A stretch of DNA of 17,715 bases from a bacterium (GTDB taxonomy: Bacteria > B130-G9): positions 1 through 17,715 of the forward strand of contig DATLAJ010000030.1 of assembly GCA_035527515.1 (NCBI GenBank). The letters run 5' to 3'. Every line of letters starts with the position of its first letter. Within the stretch, counting starts at the first letter, position 1. Positions 6,754 to 14,636 of this stretch are shown here, one piece after another. Both the position numbers and the translations under genes were made by a program. The notes under the pieces were generated by a model. The model was given only the letters and a program-made list of their open reading frames with translations. It searched no databases and was not told the origin of the DNA.

Positions 6754-9180
6754 ATGTGGGATAGTATGAGGCGACGAACATCGGTCGGGGTCGCTTTAGT
6801 GGTCATTTTATGGGCCTTGATTGTAGCTCCAGAAAGCCGGGCAAAGGGCACGCTTCTTAAGCTTTCTGAGGCGCTCCAGTGGGAGGAGGTGAGCTTCCGG
6901 ACGGAGCATCTGGCCGAGCTATTCAGACAGAAGGATTATGAAACGGTCATCCGAGAGCTCGATAACATCGCTATGCTGTTTCCTGCAACTTACCGCGCTG
7001 CCCGGCTCGACTACCTGAAGGCGGAATCGCTGGCCCAAATGGGCCGGTTTGCCCAGGCCGCTCGGCTTTTTATTGCGGTCGAGGCGTCGTCGGGCGGGCT
7101 GCTAGGCGAGGAGGCTCTCTGCGACGCGGTCCTTTGGGCAGCGAGAGCAAAGCAGTGGGGGCTGGCGGAGGAAGCGGCAGAGGCCCTGTCTGCCAAGTAT
7201 CCCCCTAGCGAGCAGTTCAAGGAAGCGATTTCGGGTCTGGCAGAAGCGCTCTACGACGCTGGCCAATACGCCGCCTCGCTTTCGTCCTTCGAGCAGCTGG
7301 CAGCGGTTTTCCAATCTGACGACGGGTTCCAGTTTATGGTGGCGTGCTGCGAGGAGAAGTTGGGTCAGGTTGAGGCTGCCTGCCAGAGATACGTATCGCT
7401 GCTCATGCGTGAAAAGAAGGATGATTACAGCGCCAAGTCGCTCGATAGGCTGAGCGGGCTCACTTCAACCTGCCACGTGCAGGAGCAACTGGGCCCGGAC
7501 TTCTATCTTGCAGCGGGCGAGGTCTGCCTCTGGAACCACAAGTATCAAGAGTGCCTGCGCCATCTCGCGAAGATTCCGCCCCAAAGCGAAAGCGACATCG
7601 TTGTCAAGGTGGTGCGCACGGGTGCGCTTTGTCTCTTCAGTCAGAGGAACTACGAAGGAGCGGTCCAACAATTCGAGCGGTTCAAGGAGCTCTCGGAGAA
7701 GCCCGAGGAGGCCGCATGGGCGGAGATGTATCTCGGCCATTGCAACAGCCGTTTAGGCCGTCACGGTCAGGCAGTCGAGCGCTACAAATCGGCGTGTGCG
7801 AGCTCTTTAGACAGTCGGGAGCAGTCGAAAGCGGCCTACCTGGTTGGCCGGGAACTTGAGGCGGCCGGAGAGGGCGCTCAGGCTAGGGCAGCACTCGAGT
7901 CCAGTATTGAGCGTTTCCCGGAAGAGGTCTATGCGGCTCACGCGCGGTGGCGCATTGCGCTGGCGTTGCTTGCGGCAGGCGCTCTGCCATCCGCCAAAAC
8001 GTTTCTGTCAGGGCTTGTAGCTCTGGCGGGGAAGACGCCCTATTACGAGAGCGCCTCATACCTTGCGGCGAGGGTGAGCGACCTGAGTGCCGACTATGAC
8101 GTGGCGGCCAAGCGCTATGCTACGACGGTCGCCAACTTTCCCAACTCGTATTTCGGCTTGGCCGCGCTCGATAGGCTTGGTGCGTTGAAGTCGGAGGGTA
8201 AGGCCGATTCGAGGGCGCTTGCTCGGCTGGCCAAGAGCGCTCTGCGCTCGGCGCAGGAGCTTTGCCCGCAAGGCGATGACGGCGGGTATATCGGCCTGCT
8301 TCGAGAGGCCCAGGTCTTGTCGAAGGAAGGCTCTAGGACGTGGCGCAGCGCGATTGCTCTCAGGGATACTTTCCTGAAAGAAAATGGCAGAACCGCGGGC
8401 CTCTTTGCCCTAAACGGCGATGGCGCATTTGCCTTCATGCCTCCGGCAAGTTGCGGCACGATGAGAGATGTCGCTTCATTCTTTGTGTCTCTTGGTATGG
8501 ATGACAAGGGGGGAAGGCTGCTCCGATCGATCTCAGTCGATGAGCCTGGCGATCTCCAAACGTTATACGCCACAATCAAGACGTTCGAGCGCGTTGGCAG
8601 ACAGGATGAGACAATCTTGCTTGCAGAGCGAGCGTTTAAGAGCCTGAAGGACCTCGGGCTTGCAGTGTCCGATCTGCCCCGGTGGTTTGTGGAAGCGCTA
8701 TATCCTCGGGTTTTTTCAGACCAAGTGGAGCGCATGAGCAAGGCGCACAACGTCCAGCCGGCCATCGTCTATGCGATAATCCGTGAGGAGAGTCGCTTCC
8801 AGGTGGAAAGTGTCTCGTCATCCGCGGCGAGGGGTGTCATGCAGCTTATTGCGCCGACGGCCACGCACGTTGCGCAATCGCTTGGCCTCGACGACCTTAC
8901 TCTCGAGCAGCTTTACGTGCCGAAAACCAACATCGAGCTCGGCGTCGCGTATCTTCGCCGGCTTTTGGACCGCTTCGACGGTCGGCTGGTTTTTGCCCTT
9001 GCGGCCTACAACGGCGGCCCAGGCAATGTGCAGCGGTGGCTGAAGACTTGTCCCAGCACGGTCGAGGACGAAGAGTTTATCAATATGATTCCCTTCGCTG
9101 AGACCCGCCGCTACACGCAGAAGGTCCTCGCCTCATACCACATCTATAAGTGGCTGTATTCGTCAGACCGCCCGGGCTAA
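6754..9180 (+). CDS. TPR-rich soluble lytic murein transglycosylase (Slt70-like, GH23)
   Basis: An 808-residue secreted enzyme predicted to cleave peptidoglycan glycan strands to 1,6-anhydro-muropeptides in the periplasm. ATG 6754 has GAGGGG (6745-6750) upstream and starts a signal peptide: MWDSMRRR, a hydrophobic core (VGVALVVILWALIVA), then a likely cut after SRA. Residues about 30-640 are alpha-helical repeats resembling TPRs, including FEQLAAVFQSDDGF and QFERFKELSEKPEEA. The catalytic SLT domain is C-terminal: IIREESRF with catalytic Glu679, ARGVMQLIAPTATHVA, NIELGVAYLRRLLDRF, ALAAYNGGPGNVQRWL, and FAETRRYTQKVL. The open frame extends to TTG 6658, overlapping the leuD-like stop, but that version would bury the signal peptide behind 32 residues. 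Confidence 0.94.
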   Translation: MWDSMRRRTSVGVALVVILWALIVAPESRAKGTLLKLSEALQWEEVSFRTEHLAELFRQKDYETVIRELDNIAMLFPATYRAARLDYLKAESLAQMGRFAQAARLFIAVEASSGGLLGEEALCDAVLWAARAKQWGLAEEAAEALSAKYPPSEQFKEAISGLAEALYDAGQYAASLSSFEQLAAVFQSDDGFQFMVACCEEKLGQVEAACQRYVSLLMREKKDDYSAKSLDRLSGLTSTCHVQEQLGPDFYLAAGEVCLWNHKYQECLRHLAKIPPQSESDIVVKVVRTGALCLFSQRNYEGAVQQFERFKELSEKPEEAAWAEMYLGHCNSRLGRHGQAVERYKSACASSLDSREQSKAAYLVGRELEAAGEGAQARAALESSIERFPEEVYAAHARWRIALALLAAGALPSAKTFLSGLVALAGKTPYYESASYLAARVSDLSADYDVAAKRYATTVANFPNSYFGLAALDRLGALKSEGKADSRALARLAKSALRSAQELCPQGDDGGYIGLLREAQVLSKEGSRTWRSAIALRDTFLKENGRTAGLFALNGDGAFAFMPPASCGTMRDVASFFVSLGMDDKGGRLLRSISVDEPGDLQTLYATIKTFERVGRQDETILLAERAFKSLKDLGLAVSDLPRWFVEALYPRVFSDQVERMSKAHNVQPAIVYAIIREESRFQVESVSSSAARGVMQLIAPTATHVAQSLGLDDLTLEQLYVPKTNIELGVAYLRRLLDRFDGRLVFALAAYNGGPGNVQRWLKTCPSTVEDEEFINMIPFAETRRYTQKVLASYHIYKWLYSSDRPG

Positions 9181-9192
9181 GCCAGGTTCACT

Positions 9193-9213
9193 TTGGCGAG
9201 TTGTGGGCGCCAA
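9193..9213 (+). terminator. Possible weak hairpin terminator after the transglycosylase gene
   Basis: TTGGCG (9193-9198) pairs with CGCCAA (9208-9213) around a 9-nt loop, 12 nt after the stop codon. There is no T tract after the stem, so an intrinsic terminator is doubtful. It may instead be an mRNA 3'-end stabiliser or have no function. Confidence 0.25.
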
Positions 9214-9230
9214 GTTGCTGGTGTGGGCCA

Positions 9231-9257
9231 GGTTTCATAGCTCGCTCTTCTGAAACC
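9231..9257. repeat. Perfect 7-bp inverted repeat, GGTTTCA-N13-TGAAACC
   Basis: GGTTTCA (9231-9237) and TGAAACC (9251-9257) are exact reverse complements separated by 13 nt. The centre-to-centre distance of 20 nt, about two helical turns, would suit a dimeric DNA-binding protein as well as an RNA hairpin. No T tract follows. Confidence 0.4.
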
Positions 9258-9336
9258 GCTTTGAATGATCCAATCTCCCATTAGGCGCAGGTTGTTGTGT
9301 ACCCCTTCAGGGCGAGCGAGGCAAACGTGGAACCTA

Positions 9337-9411
9337 CAATCCGTAATCCGTTGGCAGTTGGCAGTTGGCAGTTGGCAGTTGGCAGTCAATCCGCAATTCG
9401 CAATCCGCAAT
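9337..9411. repeat. Mosaic heptamer repeat: AATCCG-type units flanking five TTGGCAG units
   Basis: The units are CAATCCG (9337-9343), TAATCCG (9344-9350), five exact tandem TTGGCAG copies (9351-9385), a single T (9386), then CAATCCG, CAATTCG, CAATCCG and a partial CAATG (9387-9411). Two unrelated 7-nt units alternate in phase except for the one inserted T. Read on the other strand this spells Cys- and Asn-containing repeats (TANCQLPTANCQ), which is why it gives a spurious minus-strand ORF. It resembles the short tandemly repeated heptamers known from cyanobacteria and some other bacterial genomes. The function is unknown. Confidence 0.9.
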
Positions 9412-9417
9412 GTGGCC

Positions 9418-9429
9418 CCCCTTCGGGGG
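9418..9429. repeat. Short hairpin with UUCG tetraloop
   Basis: CCCC (9418-9421), TTCG (9422-9425) and GGGG (9426-9429) form a C(UUCG)G tetraloop hairpin directly after the heptamer mosaic. A weaker CCC-TTCA-GGG hairpin (9303-9312) lies on the other side of the mosaic, so the repeat block is bracketed by similar CCCTTCRGGG elements. No T tract follows either one. Confidence 0.45.
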
Positions 9430-9612
9430 ACCGAAACGCAGCATCACGTCAATCCTAATTCCACTCTCTTGTTGACCAAGCCCAAGACCCGGACGCAACA
9501 ACCCAAGGCTCCTTAATCAAAGAATACGAAAACTCCTGGTATCCGCACCCCGATAATCATATTGGCGCGTGTGTGCGGGGCCTTTTCTCTATTTGTGGCG
9601 GACTTGTGAGAA

Positions 9613-9640
9613 TTGACAGGGTTGGCTCCAGTGTTAGTAT
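9613..9640 (+). promoter_or_regulatory. Predicted sigma-70-type promoter for mgtE
   Basis: TTGACA (9613-9618), a perfect -35 box, is followed after 16 nt by TAGTAT (9635-9640), a 4/6 match to TATAAT. Transcription would begin near 9647, leaving a leader of about 57 nt before mgtE. No Mg-sensing riboswitch fits in so short a leader. Confidence 0.55.
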
Positions 9641-9703
9641 GCCATGACCAAGATAATGGCGCAGGATTCGCAACGGACCCAGTGGTTCTAAGTTGAGGCT
9701 GAG

Positions 9704-11047
9704 ATGAGAAACCTTCTTCTTCCTGAGATTCAGGCGCTTCTGAAAGACAACAAGCTTGATGTTTTGAAGGAGTTCTGTGAGGAGTCGCATCCCGCTGACG
9801 TCGCAGACGCTCTTGAGGGGCTTGCACCTGAACAGATCTCGACGATACTGTCGCTGGTTTCGCCTGAGAAGGCAGCGGAGATATTCGGCCACATTCAGGG
9901 CCATCAGCAGGTCAAGTTCGCCGATGCAGTCGATGCGAAGACGGTGGCCGGGCTGGTGCAGGAGATGGACCCTGATGACAGCGCCGACCTGCTGCGCGAG
10001 CTCGATGAGAGCGATGCCGCCGAGATATTACGACATGTGGCAGAGGAGGGTCGTGAAGATGTAGAGCTGATCACGTCATATCCAGAGGAGACGGCCGGCG
10101 CGATCATGACCACGGAGTTCGCCTCGCTTCGTGAGAACATGACCGTTGCAGAGTCGCTGGAGTCTCTGAGGCGAGATGCTCCCAACAAGGAGACGATATA
10201 CACGATCTACGTTGTGGACTTAAAGGGGAAGCTGACGGGGGTTGTATCGCTGAAGGACCTGATACTTGCCGACCCCGCGAAGAGGGTGTCTGATATCGTC
10301 GAGCGAGATGTCATCTCGATGGGTGCGGATAGGGACCAGGCCTATGTTGCGAAGAAGATGCAGGATTACGATTTTCTGGCGATGCCGATTGTTGATAAGG
10401 CCCGAAGATTAATTGGGATTGTTACGTTTGACGACGTCATGGACGTGATGCGGGATGAGGCGACGGAGGACATGTATTACCTTGCGAGCCTGAACACGGA
10501 CGAGCGAGTCTTCACGAATCCGCTCAAGTCGGTTCGGCTTCGTGCTCCGTGGCTGCTCGTGAACCTTGGGACTGCGTTGCTGGCGGCCTTCACCGTGAGC
10601 CTTTTCAAGTCAACGATTGCGAAATACGTTGGCTTAGCTGTCATGATGCCGATCGTGGCTGGCATGGGTGGCAACGCGGGCGCTCAGTCGCTGACCGTGA
10701 TTGTCAGGGGGCTTGCGCTGGGCGAGGTCTCGATTCGTGGCTCGTGGCGCGCTCTGCTGAAGGAGATGAGCGTGGGGCTTCTCGACGGGACAATCTGCGG
10801 CGTGATAATGGGCTCGCTTGCTGGACTGTGGTTCAAGAACTTTTGGGTGGGGCTGATCATGTTCGTATCCATGATAGTAAACCTCGTTATCGCGGGACTG
10901 TTCGGGGCACTTGTGCCACTGGTGCTGAGGACATTGAGGCTTGATCCGGCGCTCGGTTCCAGCATATTCGTGACCACGGCGACGGATGTTGGCGGGTTCT
11001 TCGTGTTTCTCGGACTTGCTACACTCCTGCTGGGGCATCTAGTATAG
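9704..11047 (+). CDS. mgtE: Magnesium transporter/channel MgtE
   Basis: A 447-residue protein with the full MgtE layout. The N-terminal helical domain has degenerate repeats rich in Asp/Glu (HPADVADALEGL, MDPDDSADLLRELDESDAAE). Two CBS domains occupy about residues 130-265 (GAIMTTEF through VVSLKDL; DFLAMPIVD through GIVTFDDVMDVM). Five membrane helices follow, containing MMPIVAGMGGNAGAQSLTVIVRGLALGE and a last helix with ATDVGGFFVFL, whose Asp corresponds to the pore Mg2+ site of Thermus MgtE. In that family the cytosolic domains close the pore when internal Mg2+ is high, so regulation is built into the protein. ATG 9704 has GAGGCTGAG upstream and lies behind its own promoter. Confidence 0.96.
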   Translation: MRNLLLPEIQALLKDNKLDVLKEFCEESHPADVADALEGLAPEQISTILSLVSPEKAAEIFGHIQGHQQVKFADAVDAKTVAGLVQEMDPDDSADLLRELDESDAAEILRHVAEEGREDVELITSYPEETAGAIMTTEFASLRENMTVAESLESLRRDAPNKETIYTIYVVDLKGKLTGVVSLKDLILADPAKRVSDIVERDVISMGADRDQAYVAKKMQDYDFLAMPIVDKARRLIGIVTFDDVMDVMRDEATEDMYYLASLNTDERVFTNPLKSVRLRAPWLLVNLGTALLAAFTVSLFKSTIAKYVGLAVMMPIVAGMGGNAGAQSLTVIVRGLALGEVSIRGSWRALLKEMSVGLLDGTICGVIMGSLAGLWFKNFWVGLIMFVSMIVNLVIAGLFGALVPLVLRTLRLDPALGSSIFVTTATDVGGFFVFLGLATLLLGHLV

Positions 11048-11123
11048 TCTCTCAACGAGGGAAACATCGTGTCATTTTCCGAGCCTTCAGACGCCGATGG
11101 CCGGATGCTGCAAGCTCATTTTG

Positions 11124-11152
11124 TTGACAGGTAAGGTGGGGACAGCTATGAT
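11124..11152 (+). promoter_or_regulatory. Strong predicted sigma-70-type promoter for the secreted transglutaminase-like gene
   Basis: TTGACA (11124-11129), 17 nt, TATGAT (11147-11152): 11 of 12 consensus bases with optimal spacing. Transcription would begin near 11159, giving a leader of about 100 nt before ATG 11261. This is the best promoter match in the window. Confidence 0.7.
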
Positions 11153-11260
11153 AGGGATGAGCTTTTTGCGATGAGTTCTTGCTCGGAGCAGTTTGTGGTC
11201 TAGCTTATTTCAGCGGCCTATATGAACTATGGGCGGCACCATTTTGGGAGGGATATCTGC

Positions 11261-14200
11261 ATGAGAGCGACAATGGTGTTCTTATTGACAGTTGCGACGT
11301 TTTTCTTGGCCTTCAACATGAGTCTTCTTGCGTCTGGGGTTCAGCCTTCGCCCGAGGTGCTTCGCGGGCCGACCGCCACGCTCTCTGTGGACGAAGCGGA
11401 TGTCGCTTCAGGCCAATCGGGTGTGGTTGGCCGCAAGTTCAACGCCGGGCAACCTGTTCGCCTCGATGGTGGGAGCTATGTGACGGAACTAACTCCGCAG
11501 GCAATGGTCGCGCTCGAGGCGGAGCAAGCACTTGACCTTGTCCCTGACTGGCTGCGGATGGAGCTTTACGACATGTTCACGCGTATGAGCACTGGGCAGC
11601 AGGAGGTCTGGGGCCAGCTGATTGTTGACATTCAGGACCCCAGGATCATCGACGAGGTAGCTTTCACGATTGCGCATTCATCGAAAGACGTGCTCAGGGC
11701 AGCTGATCCGCAGCTTTACATAAAGAACGCGCAGATACTCTACCAGATTAGTCCCGAGATTCCCTATGCGGACATTGTTGACCATGGCGTTCCCGGGCAG
11801 GACCCCGACTACTACTCCACCGTTCGTTACAAAACGATTCGCGGCGGCGTGCTGGACGAGTATGAGTTGCCGCGAGACATTTACTACTGGTATGTCGTTC
11901 ATCCGAAGCACGGAGACGAGACTCCCTCGATGAGTCCCACACTCACCTGGAATACTAGCACATACGGTTTTTTTTGGCGCGAGTATTTGTTCTACAATCC
12001 GTCCGAGGAATTTGACTACACAAACTACTATTTGAACAAGAGTCCGAATTGGATAGCGGCCGAAGACATCGATGGGTGGGGGCCTTCAGCGACAGGTTAC
12101 CTGACTGACGGCGACAAGGGATACCGCGCGGCCATTATGATGAGCGGTTCTGATTCTGAGAAACCGCTCCTGTGCGAATACCCCTGGAGCCTGTCCCGCG
12201 TCGTTGTCACGACGATGAACGCGGAGCGGGCCTACGCTGCGGGCAAGCCCAAGATGCTCGAGAATTTGGTCATGCGCTCTGCGGGCATTTATGGACCTCC
12301 GAGCGAGATTCTGGGCCGGGATTTCAACGACTATGTTGGTGTGGTTGACGACACCGGCGACCCAAACATAGTCGGCCCAATTCAGGAGGTCCTCGAGAGC
12401 AACGACATCCCTTATGAGATGTTCACCTCGGACGATTTCATAATCAGGTTCTGGGGCCGTTGTAGCAAGGTCATCATCGCCTCAAATCAGAGCCGCGCCT
12501 TTTACGAGGCGCTGGCTGGTGAGAACGTTGTATCCCAAATTCGGAGTTGGATGAATGGAAGTACGGTTGTGTTCCAGTTTCACGGGGCGTGCGCTCCTGA
12601 GAACGCTTGGGGCGATCTTGATTTGCCTTTTGGCTTGGGCTACGTCGCAGAGGAGACAAACGACGTAACGATCGGCCACTACCCGACGCTGCAGGATGTG
12701 ATCGGCAACGCCAGCCACCTTTGGGACGACAGCGTGGTTAACGCCTCGCTTCCCGCGTTCAGGCCGTTTGAGCCCGACAGCATGGCGGTCGATGTTGTGG
12801 GCAACTGGGTGAGCAGGAATCTGCCGTTCAGGGCTAGGAGCATCGATGATAACCGGCCGATCCAGGCCAATCAGGTATGCTTTGAGCACAACGGCAACTG
12901 CGGCGAGATTCAGGACTTGATGAACGCGGCGGCCAGGGCCTGCCTCCTGCCGTGCGCTGGCGTCAACAACCACACCTGGGACCACGTTACGAACGAGTTC
13001 TGGGAGGGGGATTGGCACGGCTACCAGGTTGACTGGAACGGCAACCACACATCTGTTGCGAAGCAGAGCGTGCTCTACGACAAGGACTTCGGCGGGAGCA
13101 AGGACCTGTCGGCCATCTCGCAGGACAGGGGCGACACGTATCCTGTCAACGCGACCAAGAGATTCAGTGAGACCTGCACGTTCCATGCGAGGGTCGAGGA
13201 TGTGAACCACAACCCGGTGGACGGAGCGGAGATAAGGGTTCGCGTGCCGTTCTATAACAACCTCAGTTACCCTTTTTACACAGCGATAACCGTATATACC
13301 GATTCGACCGGAGAGGTTGTAATGGACCTGGGCAACGACAGGGATTTCTGGATGAGCGTCGTGAGCCGAATAGGCCAGGTTGCCGAATCACAGGTCTTAA
13401 CCGCTACCGTGGCGGGTGAGGAGTATTCCCACACGTGGACGATCGGGGATGGCCAGATGCCGCAGCTGCCGTCGATCGAGAACGCTCAGCTTTCCGGCGA
13501 TCAGCAGTATAAGCTAGACATCTCCTACAACGTGGAGTTTGAGATGTTGTACAGCGTTGGCGGGGCGACTTTCGGGAACAAGGAGAACGCTGGCGACGTT
13601 GATTTCTTCATCGTCAACTCTGATGAGTTCGATAACTACCAGGATGGACGCGGCTTTGAGGCATACGAGTGGCGTGCGGATTCTCCCGGCGACAGCCTGA
13701 GCGTGGAGGTGCCATCCCAGACTTACTATGTTGTTTTCTCTAACGAGGACGTGGTTGACGTCAAGCAGTTTGTTACGTTAGGCGTTGACGTGAGCAAGAA
13801 AGTTGGCGGCACGTGGCAGCAGGTTCAGAGCTACGATAACTACGTGGCAATACGTCAGCAGGATTCTTATGTGCTCCAGTTCACACCTTCCGCGGGGCCA
13901 TCGTTCCCACCGCACATCTATGCGGCTGGCTATCTTGACGCCAGCGTCAGTTCCGCGACGGGGTTCGAGTTCGGGATGCAGGCTTTCGTTGTTGACGCTG
14001 ATGGTCTATCAGATGTGCAGACGGTCGAGGCCTATTACGGTGGCATTCCGTTGGGCATTTTCTTGACGGATGACGGCATTGAGCCGGACGACTTCCCTGG
14101 CGACGGCATCTTCACGTGTCTTCAGCAGATGGGGCCTGGTGAGATAGGCCCCGCGGCGTATTGTGTGGAGCTCGTAGCAACGGACGCAGATGGCAATCAG

Positions 14201-14632
14201 AGCCCCGCGTGGCCATACCTGAATGTGCTTTCTGGGCCGCTTGCTTTGCCGAGCGAGGCCTCGCAGATGAACGTTGACCTCTGGCAGCCGGCCGCTACGG
14301 CCGACGGGGCGCCCATGATCATGGGCGGCGGATTCTGGGGAGTCGAATCCGTGGCGCCGGGCGATGTCCTGAAGATGGTTGTGTTGGTTTCCGACCCCAA
14401 TGGCCCATCGGACATTGACCGTGTTGAGCTGTTCCTTCAGGGTGGCGTTCCGACAGGTCTTTACCTCAACGACGAGGGGGTGGACGGAGATGATTTCGCA
14501 GGTGACGGCATCTACACGTTCCAGATAGTTGTGCCGGGCGGACTTCCGGGTGGCAACATGACGCTAGAGGTCGTGGCGTTTGACAAGTCCGAAAACTCTA
14601 GCGCCGTGTATCCATATCTTACGGTGAACTGA
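11261..14632 (+). CDS. Large secreted protein with transglutaminase-like domain and C-terminal beta-sandwich repeats
   Basis: A 1123-residue exported protein. ATG 11261 is chosen because GGAGGG (11247-11252) lies 8 nt upstream and it begins a signal peptide (MRATMVFLLTVATFFLAF through LLASG); ATG 11222 would add 13 polar residues before it. Residues about 370-460 alternate hydrophobic strands and helices (KVIIASNQSRAFYEAL, WMNGSTVVFQFHG), resembling a GATase/ThuA-type Rossmann fold; this is tentative. Residues about 535-600 match a transglutaminase-like core: Cys547 in NGNCGEIQDLM, His571 in NNHTWDH, Asp591 in YQVDW. Residues about 636-697 (VEDVNHNPVDGAEIRV) resemble a carboxypeptidase-regulatory-like beta domain. 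Two related repeats end the protein (about 883-990 and 1018-1123), each with a DDG/DEG-x5-DFxGDGI loop that may bind Ca2+. No sorting signal is obvious. It could be a peptidase or a cross-linking enzyme; the substrate is unknown. Confidence 0.8.
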   Translation: MRATMVFLLTVATFFLAFNMSLLASGVQPSPEVLRGPTATLSVDEADVASGQSGVVGRKFNAGQPVRLDGGSYVTELTPQAMVALEAEQALDLVPDWLRMELYDMFTRMSTGQQEVWGQLIVDIQDPRIIDEVAFTIAHSSKDVLRAADPQLYIKNAQILYQISPEIPYADIVDHGVPGQDPDYYSTVRYKTIRGGVLDEYELPRDIYYWYVVHPKHGDETPSMSPTLTWNTSTYGFFWREYLFYNPSEEFDYTNYYLNKSPNWIAAEDIDGWGPSATGYLTDGDKGYRAAIMMSGSDSEKPLLCEYPWSLSRVVVTTMNAERAYAAGKPKMLENLVMRSAGIYGPPSEILGRDFNDYVGVVDDTGDPNIVGPIQEVLESNDIPYEMFTSDDFIIRFWGRCSKVIIASNQSRAFYEALAGENVVSQIRSWMNGSTVVFQFHGACAPENAWGDLDLPFGLGYVAEETNDVTIGHYPTLQDVIGNASHLWDDSVVNASLPAFRPFEPDSMAVDVVGNWVSRNLPFRARSIDDNRPIQANQVCFEHNGNCGEIQDLMNAAARACLLPCAGVNNHTWDHVTNEFWEGDWHGYQVDWNGNHTSVAKQSVLYDKDFGGSKDLSAISQDRGDTYPVNATKRFSETCTFHARVEDVNHNPVDGAEIRVRVPFYNNLSYPFYTAITVYTDSTGEVVMDLGNDRDFWMSVVSRIGQVAESQVLTATVAGEEYSHTWTIGDGQMPQLPSIENAQLSGDQQYKLDISYNVEFEMLYSVGGATFGNKENAGDVDFFIVNSDEFDNYQDGRGFEAYEWRADSPGDSLSVEVPSQTYYVVFSNEDVVDVKQFVTLGVDVSKKVGGTWQQVQSYDNYVAIRQQDSYVLQFTPSAGPSFPPHIYAAGYLDASVSSATGFEFGMQAFVVDADGLSDVQTVEAYYGGIPLGIFLTDDGIEPDDFPGDGIFTCLQQMGPGEIGPAAYCVELVATDADGNQSPAWPYLNVLSGPLALPSEASQMNVDLWQPAATADGAPMIMGGGFWGVESVAPGDVLKMVVLVSDPNGPSDIDRVELFLQGGVPTGLYLNDEGVDGDDFAGDGIYTFQIVVPGGLPGGNMTLEVVAFDKSENSSAVYPYLTVN

Positions 14633-14636
14633 AGGG

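Larger units (their letters stand above)
9181..9703. other. 523-nt intergenic region rich in repeats, no gene
   Basis: No ORF here has homology that I recognise, a ribosome binding site or a plausible composition on either strand. The content, in order, is a hairpin just after the transglycosylase stop, a perfect 7-bp inverted repeat, a heptamer-repeat mosaic, a UUCG hairpin, about 170 nt without visible features (9441-9610), and a promoter for mgtE. It separates two transcription units: neither hairpin at its start has a T tract, but the promoter near its end indicates that mgtE is transcribed independently. Confidence 0.75.

Noticed and set aside
9177-9410. Minus-strand ORF of 77 codons across the heptamer repeats (ANCQLPTANCQ-type translation)
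   Set aside because: The sequence is the in-phase translation of 7-nt repeats, with no ribosome binding site. Such translations are spurious.
9337-9411. CRISPR array
   Set aside because: The repeats are 7-nt tandem units without spacers, and no cas gene is in the window.
9265-9516. Plus-strand ORF of 83 codons through the same repeat block
   Set aside because: It spans the repeats and the UUCG hairpin, has low-complexity content (LAVGSWQLAVGSWQ), and shows no Shine-Dalgarno or family resemblance.
9640-9703. Mg2+-sensing riboswitch (M-box type) upstream of mgtE
   Set aside because: The leader after the predicted promoter is only about 60 nt, too short for an M-box, and contains no matching conserved elements that I recognise.
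11048-11123. Terminator after mgtE
   Set aside because: I searched the region by eye and found no stem longer than 3-4 bp and no T tract after one.
12482-13210. Minus-strand ORF of 242 codons inside the secreted-protein gene
   Set aside because: It lies antisense to a gene with clear domain content. Its Val/Arg/Leu-rich composition is what codon bias on the opposite strand produces.
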